From: JAVBQG01 sp031549185
Lineage (GTDB): Bacteria; Synergistota; Synergistia; Synergistales; Synergistaceae
DNA length: 26,395 bases
Direction: 5' to 3'
Assembly: GCA_031549185.1 (NCBI GenBank)
Contig: JAVBQG010000024.1
Location: forward strand, 1-26,395
In this document: positions 1 to 8,103 of the stretch, piece by piece
Position numbering within the stretch: the stretch's first letter is position 1
How the letters are laid out: every line of letters starts with the position of its first letter
The notes under the pieces: model-generated
The model's input: the letters and a program-made list of their open reading frames with translations, nothing else
Told to the model about the DNA's origin: nothing
Databases searched by the model: none
Made by a program: the position numbers and the translations under genes

Positions 1-47
1 TGCCGGAGGTTGTAATTGCCGCCCTGCGTGAAGACTTAGGCGAGTAA
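1..47 (+). CDS. glmS: Glutamate mutase sigma subunit GlmS (MutS), C-terminal end only
   Basis: Only the last 14 codons are in the window, reading PEVVIAALREDLGE and then TAA at 45-47. The small B12-binding subunit of glutamate mutase is normally encoded directly upstream of glmL and glmE, and its C-terminus is a short helix of this kind. The assignment rests mainly on position, 17 bases before glmL. GlmS would bind adenosylcobalamin and pair with GlmE to turn L-glutamate into (2S,3S)-3-methylaspartate. Codon use matches glmL (several A/T third positions), so it belongs to the same compositional block. Confidence 0.6.
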   Translation, partial: PEVVIAALREDLGE

Positions 48-64
48 CCGCCGAGGTACACAAA

Positions 65-1435
65 ATGAAACCAGTTCTGCTGATTGATTTTGGCAGCACC
101 AATACAAAGCTTACCGCTATCGACCTTGACCAACCGGCTCTGCTCGGCACGGCGGTTGCCTTCACCACCATTGAGAGCGATATTGGCGATGGTCTGAATA
201 CGGCACTGGCGCAATTAGAGCAAAATTGCGGGCGGCTGCATTATGAGCACCGCTTTGCCTGCTCCAGCGCTGCCGGCGGCCTGCGGATGATTACCTGCGG
301 TCTGGTTCCGGCGCTAACCGCCGAGGCAGCCCACCTGGCCTCACTTGGCGCCGGCGCCAAGGTGATCAAGGTATACTCCTACGAATTAACGGAAGAAGAT
401 ATTGCCGAAATTGATGCCAACAAACCGGATATACTACTGCTTACCGGCGGTGTGGATGGAGGCAACAAGGAGTGCATTATCCACAACGCCTCCATGCTGG
501 CGCGCTGTCAATCTGACTTCCCCATCCTGCTGGCCGGTAACCGCACGGCGGCGGCAGATTGCCGCCAGTTGCTGGCCGGGCGCAGGGTAGTCAGCTGCCC
601 CAACGTGATGCCAAAGCTAAACGAGCTGAACATCGAGCCGGTGCAGGTGGAGATTCGCCGCCTCTTCCTGGATAATATCATCAAAGCCAAGGGCCTGACG
701 CGGGAGAGCCAGCTCATTTCCGGCATTATGATGCCCACCCCGTCCGCAGTTAAGCAGGCAGTAGAGCTGCTGGCTGGCGATAGCCGTGAACTGATAGCCG
801 TTGACCTCGGCGGCGCGACTACCGATGTATACTCCGTTAATGACGGAATGCCGCATGATGACAACATTATCTATAAAGGCCTGGAGGAACCATACTCCAA
901 GCGCACGGTTGAAGGCGACATCGGCATGCGCTACAGCGCGGAGGGCATAGTAAGCGCTGTAGGAATGAAGCGGATGATAGAGCTTTCCGGCCAGCCGCCA
1001 GATCGAATTGAGCAGCTGCTGAGCAGTTTAAAGCAGCATCCGGATGCCTTGCCGCATACCGCGGAGGAGTGCGCGCTGGATTTTGCCCTGGCCGCGGCAG
1101 CTGTAGAAACAGCTGTGCTGCGCCACGCCGGCACGATTAGGGAGGAGTTCACCCCGGCCGGCAAGGTCTATGTTCAACAGGGCAAAGACCTGCGTGCGGT
1201 GGGAAGAATGGTGCTGACCGGCGGCGCGGCCATCCACGCCGAACGTCTGCCGGAGATTGCCGCCCACGCGCTGCAAAACACCAGCCACCCTAATGCACTG
1301 CTGCCAACCAAGCTGCACCTGTTTGTAGACAAATCATATATCCTCTCTGCCATCGGCCTGCTGGCTGAACACTACCCGCAGGCCGCACTGACCATTATGA
1401 AAAAGGAGTTATACGATTATGGAACTGCAGAATAA
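65..1435 (+). CDS. glmL: GlmL/MutL, glutamate mutase reactivating ATPase-like protein
   Basis: A protein of 456 residues, close to the usual MutL length of about 460. It has the actin/Hsp70/sugar-kinase fold signatures: phosphate-1 motif LIDFGSTNTK near residues 6-15 and phosphate-2 motif VDLGGATTDV near 246-255. The segment FACSSAAGGLRM near residues 80-91 is typical of MutL proteins. Members of this family sit between glmS and glmE and are thought to exchange damaged cobalamin in the mutase using ATP. The start ATG lies 17 bases after the glmS stop, and the 3' end overlaps glmE by 17 bases, indicating co-translation. Third codon positions are only mildly G/C-biased (16 of the first 30 codons after ATG), unlike most of the window. 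Identification is firm; the reactivation role is taken from the family. Confidence 0.93.
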   Translation: MKPVLLIDFGSTNTKLTAIDLDQPALLGTAVAFTTIESDIGDGLNTALAQLEQNCGRLHYEHRFACSSAAGGLRMITCGLVPALTAEAAHLASLGAGAKVIKVYSYELTEEDIAEIDANKPDILLLTGGVDGGNKECIIHNASMLARCQSDFPILLAGNRTAAADCRQLLAGRRVVSCPNVMPKLNELNIEPVQVEIRRLFLDNIIKAKGLTRESQLISGIMMPTPSAVKQAVELLAGDSRELIAVDLGGATTDVYSVNDGMPHDDNIIYKGLEEPYSKRTVEGDIGMRYSAEGIVSAVGMKRMIELSGQPPDRIEQLLSSLKQHPDALPHTAEECALDFALAAAAVETAVLRHAGTIREEFTPAGKVYVQQGKDLRAVGRMVLTGGAAIHAERLPEIAAHALQNTSHPNALLPTKLHLFVDKSYILSAIGLLAEHYPQAALTIMKKELYDYGTAE

Positions 1436-2870
1436 GCGCCTGAATGACGATGAATTTTACCGCCTCCGCCAAGAGGTACTGGAACAATGGCCCACCGGCA
1501 AAGAAGTAGATTTAGAAGAAGGCTTTGCCTACCATCACCAGCTGCCGGAACATAAGCACTTCGGCAAAAAACTGCTTGCCGCCAAGCAGGCCAACAAGAC
1601 ACTGATTCAGCCGCGCGCCGGCGTGGCGCTAAGCGGCGAACAGATTCAGCTGCTGACCTATGTGCAGGATGTCGGCGGGGCTGATTTACTGCCAATCACC
1701 ATTGACAGCTACACCCGCCAGGGCCGCTTTCAGAAGGCGGAAGAAGGCATCACCGAATCGATCCAGCAGCACAAATCCATGCTCAACGGCTTCCCTGCCG
1801 TTAACCACGGCGTACACGCCTGTCGCAAAATTATCGAGAGTCTCGATACGCCGGTGCAGATTCGTCACGGCACGCCGGATGCGCGCCTGCTGACAGAGAT
1901 TTCCTATGCCAGCGGCTTCACCAGCTACGAGGGCGGCGGCATCTCCTACAACATTCCCTACGCCAAGAATGTCAGCCTGGAGAAGACAATCACCGACTGG
2001 CAGTATGCTGACCGCCTGACCGGCATCTACGAGGAAGCCGGCATCTCGATTAACCGCGAGCCCTTCGGCCCGCTGACCGGCACGCTGGTACCGCCCTGTA
2101 TCTCGAACACCGTCGCGGTGCTGGAGAGCCTGCTGGCGGCCACGCAGGGCGTGAAACACATCACGGTCGGCTACGGCCAGTGCGGAAACGTCATCCAGGA
2201 CGTGGCCGCGATCCGCAGCCTGCAGAAGATGACCGAGTTCTACCTGAAGAAGTTCGGCCTGGGCGACGCCGCCGTCACGACGGTGCTGCACCAGTGGATG
2301 GGCGGCTTCCCGCAGGACGAGTCGAAGGCCTTCGGCGTCATCTCCTGGGGCGCGGCCACGGCGGCGCTCGCCGGCGCGACGAAGGTCATCGTCAAGACGC
2401 CCCACGAGGCGATGGGCATCCCCACCAAGGAGGCCAACGCCGCCGGGCTGAAGGCGACCAAGCAGGTCGTCTCCATGCTGGGGGACCAGAAGTTGCTGAA
2501 TCTGCACGAGGTCGACCGCGAGTGCGAGATGATCGAGGCCGAGATGACCTGCATCATGGACAAGATCGTCGAGCTGGGCAAGGGCGACGTGGCGGTCGGC
2601 TCCGTCCGCGCGTTCGAGGCGGGCGCCCTCGACGTGCCCTTCGCGCCGAGCAAGTTCAACCTCGGACGGGCCCTTCCCGCCCGCGACGACGACGGCGCGG
2701 TGCGCTTCCTCGACTGCGGCGAACTGCCTTTCACGAGCGAGATCAAGGCCTTCCACGCCGCCAGGCTGGAGGAGCGCGGCAAGCGGGAACGGCGCGCAGT
2801 GAGCTTCCAGATGGTCATCGACGACATCTACGCCATCGGCAAAGGGTATCTGGTGGGGAGGCCGAAGTAA
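1419..2870 (+). CDS. glmE: Glutamate mutase epsilon subunit GlmE (MutE)
   Basis: The large TIM-barrel subunit of adenosylcobalamin-dependent glutamate mutase, which carries out the radical rearrangement of L-glutamate to 3-methylaspartate in the cytoplasm. The length of 483 residues equals that of the clostridial enzyme. Residues known to hold substrate in the Clostridium structure are present at the same numbers: R66, R100, R149, E171, K326 and E330. The start is supported by AAGGAG ten bases upstream, inside the end of glmL. Codon use changes within the gene. Sampled 30-codon stretches have about 16 (near 1422), 21 (near 1680), 25 (near 1890) and 28 (from 2100) codons ending in G or C, and past about 2060 A/T-ending codons almost vanish. 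The frame and catalytic residues are intact across the change, so this is either a recombinant gene or an assembly join. Confidence 0.96.
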   Translation: MELQNKRLNDDEFYRLRQEVLEQWPTGKEVDLEEGFAYHHQLPEHKHFGKKLLAAKQANKTLIQPRAGVALSGEQIQLLTYVQDVGGADLLPITIDSYTRQGRFQKAEEGITESIQQHKSMLNGFPAVNHGVHACRKIIESLDTPVQIRHGTPDARLLTEISYASGFTSYEGGGISYNIPYAKNVSLEKTITDWQYADRLTGIYEEAGISINREPFGPLTGTLVPPCISNTVAVLESLLAATQGVKHITVGYGQCGNVIQDVAAIRSLQKMTEFYLKKFGLGDAAVTTVLHQWMGGFPQDESKAFGVISWGAATAALAGATKVIVKTPHEAMGIPTKEANAAGLKATKQVVSMLGDQKLLNLHEVDRECEMIEAEMTCIMDKIVELGKGDVAVGSVRAFEAGALDVPFAPSKFNLGRALPARDDDGAVRFLDCGELPFTSEIKAFHAARLEERGKRERRAVSFQMVIDDIYAIGKGYLVGRPK

Positions 2871-2895
2871 ACGCCAGCACCCCCAACCCAGGGGC

Positions 2896-3037
2896 GACCT
2901 CTCCCTCCCCCGGCCCCTCCCTCCCCCGAAGCGGGGAGGGAGGGGGGCAAGACGAAACCGGGGGGCAAAATCTTTTGATTTCGGCCCTGCATTTCTCCCC
3001 CTCTCCGCTTTGGGAGAGGGGGCCGGGGGGAGAGGTC
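2896..3037. repeat. Inverted pair of G/C-rich REP-like hairpins (REPIN-like) between glmE and mal
   Basis: The gap between glmE and mal holds two hairpins in opposite orientation. The left one has a perfect 13-bp stem (2914-2926 with 2933-2945). The right one has a 10-bp stem (2997-3006 with 3013-3022). The outer flanks are also inverted copies: GACCTCTCCCTCCCCCGGCC at 2896-2915 answers GGCCGGGGGGAGAGGTC at 3021-3037. The whole unit can fold on itself and may slow or end transcription between the genes. The layout matches paired REP elements (REPINs), which are moved by separate transposases; none is in the window. Confidence 0.7.
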
Positions 3038-3088
3038 GGAGAAGAGACAGAAATAACAGTCAGCAGCTTATAGAGGAGACGCGATATC

Positions 3089-4330
3089 ATGAAAATCACA
3101 AAACTGGTATGTTCCGCGGGCAAGACGGGCTTTTTCTTCGACGACCAGAAGGCGATCAAATCAGGGGCCAGGATGGACGGCAATGCCTACTTCGGCGAGA
3201 CGATGACGCCGGGCTTCACCAGCGTCCGGCAGGCGGGCGAGTCGATCTCGGTGATGCTGGTGTTGGAGGACGGGCAGGTCGCGTTCGGCGACTGCGCCGC
3301 CGTGCAGTACTCCGGCGCGGGGGGGCGCGACCCGCTCTTCCTCGCCAGGGACTTCATCCCCGTCATCGAGCGGGAGATCGCGCCGCTTCTGGTCGGCAAG
3401 GAGATCACCACGTTCAAGGAGATGGCGGGGGCCGTCGACGCCCTCAAGGGGCCGGACGGCAAGCCGATGCACACGGCCATACGCTACGGCGCGACGCAGG
3501 CCGTACTCGACGCCGTGGCGAAGGCGAAGAAGAAGCTGATGGCGCAGGTGATCGCCGCCGAGTACGGCACGACCGTCTCGCGCACGGTGATCCCCATCTT
3601 TTCGCAGTCGGGCGACGATCGCTACATGAACGCAGACAAGATGATCCTGAAGGGTTCGAACGTGCTGCCGCACGCGCTGATCAACCACGTGGGCGACAAG
3701 CTCGGCGCGAACGGCGAGAAGCTGGCCGACTACGTCAAGTGGCTTTCGGCGCGCATCCTGTCGCTGCGCCCGGCCGAGTCGTACAACCCCGTGCTGCACA
3801 TCGACGTCTACGGCACGCTGGGACTGGCCTTCGCCAACGACTTCGCCAAGATCGCCGACTACTTGGGCGAGCTGGAGAAACTCGCCGCACCCTTCAAGCT
3901 GCGCATCGAGGGCCCCGTCGACATGGGCGAACGCGAGGCGCAGAAGAACGCGCTGGCCGTGATCCGCGCCCTCGCCGAGGAACGCGGCGTCGATGTCGAG
4001 ATCGTGGCCGACGAGTGGTGCAACACCTTCGAGGACGTGGTGTACTTCACCGACAACAAGGCCGGGCACATGGCGCAGATCAAGACGCCGGACCTCGGCG
4101 GCATCAACAATTCGATCGAGGCGGTGCTATACTGCAAGAAACACGGCATGGGCGCGTACCTGGGCGGCACGTGCAACGAAACCGACCGCTCGGCGCAGGT
4201 CTGCGCGCACATCGCGATGGCGACGGGCCCGGCGCAATACCTGGCGAAGCCGGGCATGGGCGTGGACGAAGGGTTCATGATCGTGTACAACGAGATGCAA
4301 CGGATCATCGCACTGGAAGGGGTAATGTAA
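3089..4330 (+). CDS. mal: Methylaspartate ammonia-lyase (beta-methylaspartase, EC 4.3.1.2)
   Basis: Removes ammonia from (2S,3S)-3-methylaspartate to give mesaconate, the step after glutamate mutase. The protein has 413 residues, the same as the Clostridium tetanomorphum enzyme, and belongs to the enolase superfamily. With a one-residue offset the known active-site residues are all present: H195 (PHAL) and K332 (QIKTPDLGG) as the two bases, and D239, E274 and D308 as magnesium ligands. The segment MHTAIRYGATQAVLDAVAKA is a family hallmark. The start is preceded by GAGGAGA nine bases upstream. Nearly every codon ends in G or C, unlike the left part of the cluster. It is followed one base later by the AtuA-like gene, so these genes form one operon. 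Confidence 0.97.
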   Translation: MKITKLVCSAGKTGFFFDDQKAIKSGARMDGNAYFGETMTPGFTSVRQAGESISVMLVLEDGQVAFGDCAAVQYSGAGGRDPLFLARDFIPVIEREIAPLLVGKEITTFKEMAGAVDALKGPDGKPMHTAIRYGATQAVLDAVAKAKKKLMAQVIAAEYGTTVSRTVIPIFSQSGDDRYMNADKMILKGSNVLPHALINHVGDKLGANGEKLADYVKWLSARILSLRPAESYNPVLHIDVYGTLGLAFANDFAKIADYLGELEKLAAPFKLRIEGPVDMGEREAQKNALAVIRALAEERGVDVEIVADEWCNTFEDVVYFTDNKAGHMAQIKTPDLGGINNSIEAVLYCKKHGMGAYLGGTCNETDRSAQVCAHIAMATGPAQYLAKPGMGVDEGFMIVYNEMQRIIALEGVM

Positions 4331-4331
4331 G

Positions 4332-5684
4332 ATGGACGAGATGAGAATTCTTTCGCCGACCGCGATTCTGGGCTACGGCTTTCCGATGGAGTCCTTCGAA
4401 GAGGGGATGAAACGGAATCCGCACGTGATCGCGGTCGACGCGGGATCGACGGACCCCGGGCCGTACTACCTCGGCGCGGGCCTGTCTTTCACCGACCGCA
4501 ACGCGGTCAAGCGCGACCTCGCGATCATGATCCCGGCGGCGATCGAGGCCGGCATCCCGGTGATCGTCGGCACGGCGGGCGGCTGCGGGGCCGACTCGCA
4601 CCTCGCGTGGAACGTCGAGATCGTCAAAGAGATCGCGAAGGAGCAGGGCCTGCACTTCAAGATGGCCGTGATCAGCGCGGAGATCCCCGCGGGCGTCGTC
4701 AAGTCGAAGATCGCCGCCGGCAAGGTGACGCCGCTGCACTCGGTGCCGGAGATCGGCGAGAAGGACGCCGACGAGGCGGTCCGCATCGTCGCGCAGATGG
4801 GCCCCGAACCCTTCGTCAAGGCGCTGGAGGGCGGCGCGCAGGTGATCGTCGCGGGGCGCTCGTACGACCCGGCGGTCTTCGCCTGCCTGCCGATCATGAA
4901 GGGTTTCGACCCCGGCCTCGCCACGCACCTCGGCAAGATCCTCGAGTGCGCGGCCATCGCGGCGACGCCGGGCAGCGGCAGCGACTGCATGATCGGTTAC
5001 CTGCGCAAGGACGGCTTCGAGCTGGCCACGCTCTCCCCGCTCCGCAAGTGCACCACGCTCTCCGTGGCGGCACACACGCTGTACGAGAAGAGCGACCCGA
5101 CGCACCTCCCGGGGCCGGGCGGCGCGCTCGATCTCACCGGAACGACCTTCGAGCAGGCGACGGAGAACTCCGTGGCCGTGCGCGGCAGCAAATTCGTGCC
5201 GACCGACCAGTACTACGTCAAGCTCGAGGGCGTCAAGAAGATCGGCTACCGCACCGTGTCGTTCGCGGCCACGCGCGACCCGATCATGATCTCGGAGATG
5301 AAGGAGATCGTCGAGGCCGTCAAGGAGAAGGTCCGCACCAACTTCACCGACCTCAAGGACTACTTCCTCGATTTCAAGCTCTACGGCGTCAACGGCGTCA
5401 TGGGCATCTTCAAGGAGAGCGAGCCAGGCACCAGCTTCGAGGTCGGCATCATCATCGAGGCCGTCGCCGAGACGCAGGCGCTGGCGTCGACGATCTGCGG
5501 ATTTGCGCGCTCGACGATGCTGCACTACGGCTACAAGGGCCGCAAGTCGACCGCCGGCAACCTGGCGTTCCCCTTCTCCCCGTCCGACTTCAAGGTCGGC
5601 GAGGTCTACGAGTTCAACGTCTATCACCTGATGGAAGTCACCGATCCCTGCGAGTGCTTCCCGATCGAAATCACCGAACTGTAA
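4332..5684 (+). CDS. AtuA-like protein (DUF1446 family), methylaspartate cluster
   Basis: A 450-residue protein related to the acyclic terpene utilisation AtuA / DUF1446 family. Visible family features are a glycine-rich stretch GTAGGCGADSH at 80-90 and the segment VIVAGRSYDPAVFA at 171-184. No signal peptide or membrane segment is seen, so it is probably cytoplasmic. It starts one base after the mal stop, with AAGGGG upstream, and ends 13 bases before the DUF4387 gene, so it is certainly cotranscribed. AtuA-like and DUF4387 proteins commonly occur as a pair. Their reaction has not been established to my knowledge. The position here suggests a role in handling a C5 dicarboxylic acid such as mesaconate or citramalate, which is inference. 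Confidence 0.85.
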   Translation: MDEMRILSPTAILGYGFPMESFEEGMKRNPHVIAVDAGSTDPGPYYLGAGLSFTDRNAVKRDLAIMIPAAIEAGIPVIVGTAGGCGADSHLAWNVEIVKEIAKEQGLHFKMAVISAEIPAGVVKSKIAAGKVTPLHSVPEIGEKDADEAVRIVAQMGPEPFVKALEGGAQVIVAGRSYDPAVFACLPIMKGFDPGLATHLGKILECAAIAATPGSGSDCMIGYLRKDGFELATLSPLRKCTTLSVAAHTLYEKSDPTHLPGPGGALDLTGTTFEQATENSVAVRGSKFVPTDQYYVKLEGVKKIGYRTVSFAATRDPIMISEMKEIVEAVKEKVRTNFTDLKDYFLDFKLYGVNGVMGIFKESEPGTSFEVGIIIEAVAETQALASTICGFARSTMLHYGYKGRKSTAGNLAFPFSPSDFKVGEVYEFNVYHLMEVTDPCECFPIEITEL

Positions 5685-5697
5685 GGAGCTGATTATC

Positions 5698-6015
5698 ATG
5701 AAATACAAACTCTTCGACATCGCGGACGTTATCCGAAGCAAGAATTCCGGCCCCTACGAGCTGACGTTCGACATCATCTTCAAGGACGTCGACATGTTCC
5801 GCAAGGTCAGCAAGGCCGAGGTGTTCAACCCCAAGGACTTCTCGAAACTCTACCGCATCTCGTCCTCGGACGTGCTCTCCATCATCAGCTTCGAGCCGGC
5901 GAAGGCGATCAAGATCACGATCGCCCGCCCCATTCCCTCGGGCAACCTGGGGGAAACCGACGTCTACGGCGCGCAGCAGCACGCGCCGCTCCTGAACTTC
6001 GAGTTCGACATGTAA
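5698..6015 (+). CDS. DUF4387 family protein
   Basis: A small protein of 105 residues with the DUF4387 pattern: LFDIADVIRSKNSGPYELTF near the N-terminus and a conserved end with GAQQHAPLL near residues 92-100. It is preceded by a strong TAAGGAG site. In many genomes this domain follows, or is fused to, an AtuA-like protein, so the two probably form one complex. No catalytic function is known, and nothing in the sequence shows a cofactor site. Its place between mal and the mesaconase alpha gene ties it to the methylaspartate pathway. Confidence 0.85.
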   Translation: MKYKLFDIADVIRSKNSGPYELTFDIIFKDVDMFRKVSKAEVFNPKDFSKLYRISSSDVLSIISFEPAKAIKITIARPIPSGNLGETDVYGAQQHAPLLNFEFDM

Positions 6016-6036
6016 CGACGGGAATACGGCGCAGAC

Positions 6037-6993
6037 ATGGCGATCATCAAAACCGTCTACAACTCGATGATCTACGCCGTCTACTTCGCACCCCGAGGGC
6101 GGGAGCGTATTCTCGCCCTCGGGGAGCAGATCTCGCATCGCCATCTGACGTACACCGACAAGCTGATCGGCATCGTCGGCGACGCGGGCAGCGGCAAGTC
6201 GCTGATCGTGAAGGGGATGTTCCCCGGCCTGACGCTTTCCAACGACGACGACGGCCTCGACCCGCGCAAGATGATGGCCATGCGGGACGACTCGATCCGC
6301 CCCGAGGATCGATACCGCAACACCGCCTACCATATCGACATGCGCTTCCAGATGGCCTTCGCCCAGATGTACCAGATCGTCGACTTCGTCAAGGGAGCGC
6401 TCGCCGCCGGCCGGCGCGTGATCGTCGAACACTTCGACCAGCTCTACCCCTACCTGGGGACCAACGCCGACATCCTGATCGGCGTCGGCGAGGAGATCCT
6501 GGTCACGCGGCCCAACCTCTTCGGCCCCGTTCCGAAGGACATCTACGACATCGTCTACCGCTCGCTCAAGATCCGCAAGAGGGCGCACACCGCCGAGGAC
6601 CTCACGACGCTCGTGCTTCGCGACGACTACAACATCCCCTTCCAGGTCATGAACAGCGACGTGCGTAGCGGCTTCGTGCTCAACTTCGAGGCGAAACCGG
6701 AGATCGACATCGCCGAGATCGAGGGGAAGGTCCGCAAGCTCATCGCACAGGAGCTGGAAGTCTGCTATTATGACGAGAACCACATCAAGATCGGCGACAC
6801 GACGATCATGAAGTGCACCGGCCCGCGCATGCATGTGCGCAACACGTCGGAGATCGAGAAGTTCAGCCTCGTCAAAGAGTACCCGTACGACCGGCAGATG
6901 GAGCTGTACGCCCTGGTCGGGATCGTCGACCGCGACCACTACGAGCTGGGCGACCTCAACAAGATCGCGAGGGAGGAACTGGAGAATGAGTAA
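6037..6993 (+). CDS. P-loop ATPase of the methylaspartate cluster (AlaRS second-additional-domain-like)
   Basis: A 318-residue protein with a clear Walker A motif GDAGSGKS at residues 48-55, followed by a nucleotide-kinase-like region. A hydrophobic strand ending in an acidic residue (RRVIVEHFDQ) may serve as Walker B. The C-terminal third, around NHIKIGDTTIMKCTGPRMHV, recalls the alanyl-tRNA synthetase second additional domain; I believe database relatives carry that label, but I could not check it. It has no signal peptide. The ribosome site is weak (GGGAAT). The gene lies 21 bases after DUF4387 and overlaps the next gene by 8 bases. Function is unknown; it may power or reactivate a partner encoded in the cluster, by analogy with GlmL, but that is only a guess. 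Confidence 0.75.
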   Translation: MAIIKTVYNSMIYAVYFAPRGRERILALGEQISHRHLTYTDKLIGIVGDAGSGKSLIVKGMFPGLTLSNDDDGLDPRKMMAMRDDSIRPEDRYRNTAYHIDMRFQMAFAQMYQIVDFVKGALAAGRRVIVEHFDQLYPYLGTNADILIGVGEEILVTRPNLFGPVPKDIYDIVYRSLKIRKRAHTAEDLTTLVLRDDYNIPFQVMNSDVRSGFVLNFEAKPEIDIAEIEGKVRKLIAQELEVCYYDENHIKIGDTTIMKCTGPRMHVRNTSEIEKFSLVKEYPYDRQMELYALVGIVDRDHYELGDLNKIAREELENE

Positions 6994-7834
6994 CGTCAGG
7001 GAGATCAGAGCGGAGGAGATCGCCTCTGCGGTAGCGAAGCTCTGCATCGACGCCAATTACTACATCGGGGCCGACATCCGCGACGCCTTCTGCCGGGCGT
7101 GCAAGGCCGAGACGGACGAGCTGCCGAAGGGCGTGCTCGGGCAGCTGCTGGAGAACGCCGAGATCGCGGGTGCCGACGACGTGCCCCTCTGCCAGGACAC
7201 GGGCATGGCCGTCGTCTTCGTCGAGCTGGGGCAGGACGTGCACGTGGCGGGGTCGTTGACGGAGGCGATCGACGAGGGCGTGCGGCGCGGCTACGAGGAG
7301 GGCTACCTCCGCAAATCCGTCGTGCGCGATCCCATCGACCGCGCGAACACGAAGGACAACACCCCCGCCGTGATCCACTACGACGTGGTCCCCGGCGACA
7401 AGCTCAAGATCACGGTCGCGCCCAAGGGATTCGGCAGCGAGAACATGAGCCGCCTGGCGATGCTCAAGCCGTCGCAGGGCATCGAGGGCGCGAAGAAGTT
7501 CATCGTCGAGACGGTCAAGATCGCGGGCCCCAACCCCTGCCCGCCGATCGTGGTCGGCGTCGGCATCGGCGGCACGATGGAGAAAGCTTGCCTGATCGCC
7601 AAGCGCGCCCTGCTACGCGACGTCGGCACGAAAAACTCCAGCGAATTCTGGAACGGCATCGAGCAGGAGCTGCTCGCGACGATCAACGAACTCGACATCG
7701 GTCCTGCCGGCTTCGGCGGCCTCACCACGGCACTGGCCGTCCACATCGAGACCTACCCAACCCACATCGCGGGATTGCCCGTGGCGGTAAACATCGGCTG
7801 CCACGCGACGAGACACGCGGGAGTGGAGTTGTAA
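6986..7834 (+). CDS. Class I fumarase-type hydro-lyase alpha subunit, probably mesaconase (2-methylfumarate hydratase)
   Basis: A 282-residue N-terminal-type domain of the oxygen-sensitive [4Fe-4S] fumarase/tartrate dehydratase family. Three cysteines suited to hold the cluster are visible: C69 (PLCQDTG), C185 (GPNPCPP) and C272 (NIGCHATRHAG). ATG at 6986 was chosen over an in-frame start at 6833 because the latter lies inside the ATPase gene and encodes a non-family leader. This gives an 8-base overlap with the upstream gene. In clostridial glutamate fermentation a two-subunit fumarase homologue hydrates mesaconate to citramalate, and the neighbours here point to that substrate. A plain fumarase alpha is the alternative. 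The beta subunit, which normally follows directly, is missing; a hairpin follows the stop instead. Confidence 0.88.
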   Translation: MSNVREIRAEEIASAVAKLCIDANYYIGADIRDAFCRACKAETDELPKGVLGQLLENAEIAGADDVPLCQDTGMAVVFVELGQDVHVAGSLTEAIDEGVRRGYEEGYLRKSVVRDPIDRANTKDNTPAVIHYDVVPGDKLKITVAPKGFGSENMSRLAMLKPSQGIEGAKKFIVETVKIAGPNPCPPIVVGVGIGGTMEKACLIAKRALLRDVGTKNSSEFWNGIEQELLATINELDIGPAGFGGLTTALAVHIETYPTHIAGLPVAVNIGCHATRHAGVEL

Positions 7835-7841
7835 AAAAGAC

Positions 7842-7877
7842 CGATAGCCGCCTTGTTCCGGCCAAAGGCGGCTATCG
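7842..7877. terminator. Strong hairpin closing the methylaspartate operon
   Basis: A perfect 13-bp stem (7842-7854 with 7865-7877) with a 10-base loop starts 7 bases after the mesaconase alpha stop codon. There is no T-run on the + side, while an A-run precedes it, so a textbook intrinsic terminator appears only on the - strand. It could still stabilise the mRNA end or act as an inefficient terminator. The rest of the gap up to 8103 is A/T-richer and shows no gene and no recognisable beta-subunit remnant. A possible -10 (TATATT, 8045-8050) lies before the PTS operon but lacks a good -35. Confidence 0.5.
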
Positions 7878-8103
7878 TCGACAGGCCCGGTAACACGGAA
7901 AAACGGCCGAATTCGCGCCCTTTCGACACGTAAACCATCCAGAAAATACACATCATCCCATATATTTCGATTTTTCCCCAACCGCTTCCCGCAATGATAG
8001 AACGACGGTTTTTTTGCCGCGGGTTTCTGATGTCACAGATCCCGTATATTACCTTGTTGCCGCCGCTCCCTCGGGGAGATAATTTTTAAGGGTGATTTAG
8101 CAG

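Noticed and set aside
1686..2756. Long open frame of 356 codons on the - strand under glmE
   Set aside because: It mirrors glmE codons whose third bases are G or C, and its protein is a low-complexity Asp/Leu/Val/Arg/His mix without motifs.
2896..3037. CRISPR-like repeats in the G/C-rich gap
   Set aside because: There are only two inverted copies, not direct repeats with spacers.
2180..3073. 297-codon + strand frame overlapping glmE and the repeat region
   Set aside because: Arg/Gly-rich out-of-frame reading of glmE that continues into the repeat.
4305..5741. 478-codon open frame on the - strand opposite the AtuA-like gene
   Set aside because: Shadow of a G/C-biased gene; composition is repetitive and the + strand protein is clearly the conserved one.
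5671..7056. 461-codon open frame on the - strand across DUF4387 and the ATPase
   Set aside because: It spans three real + strand genes and has no recognisable domain.
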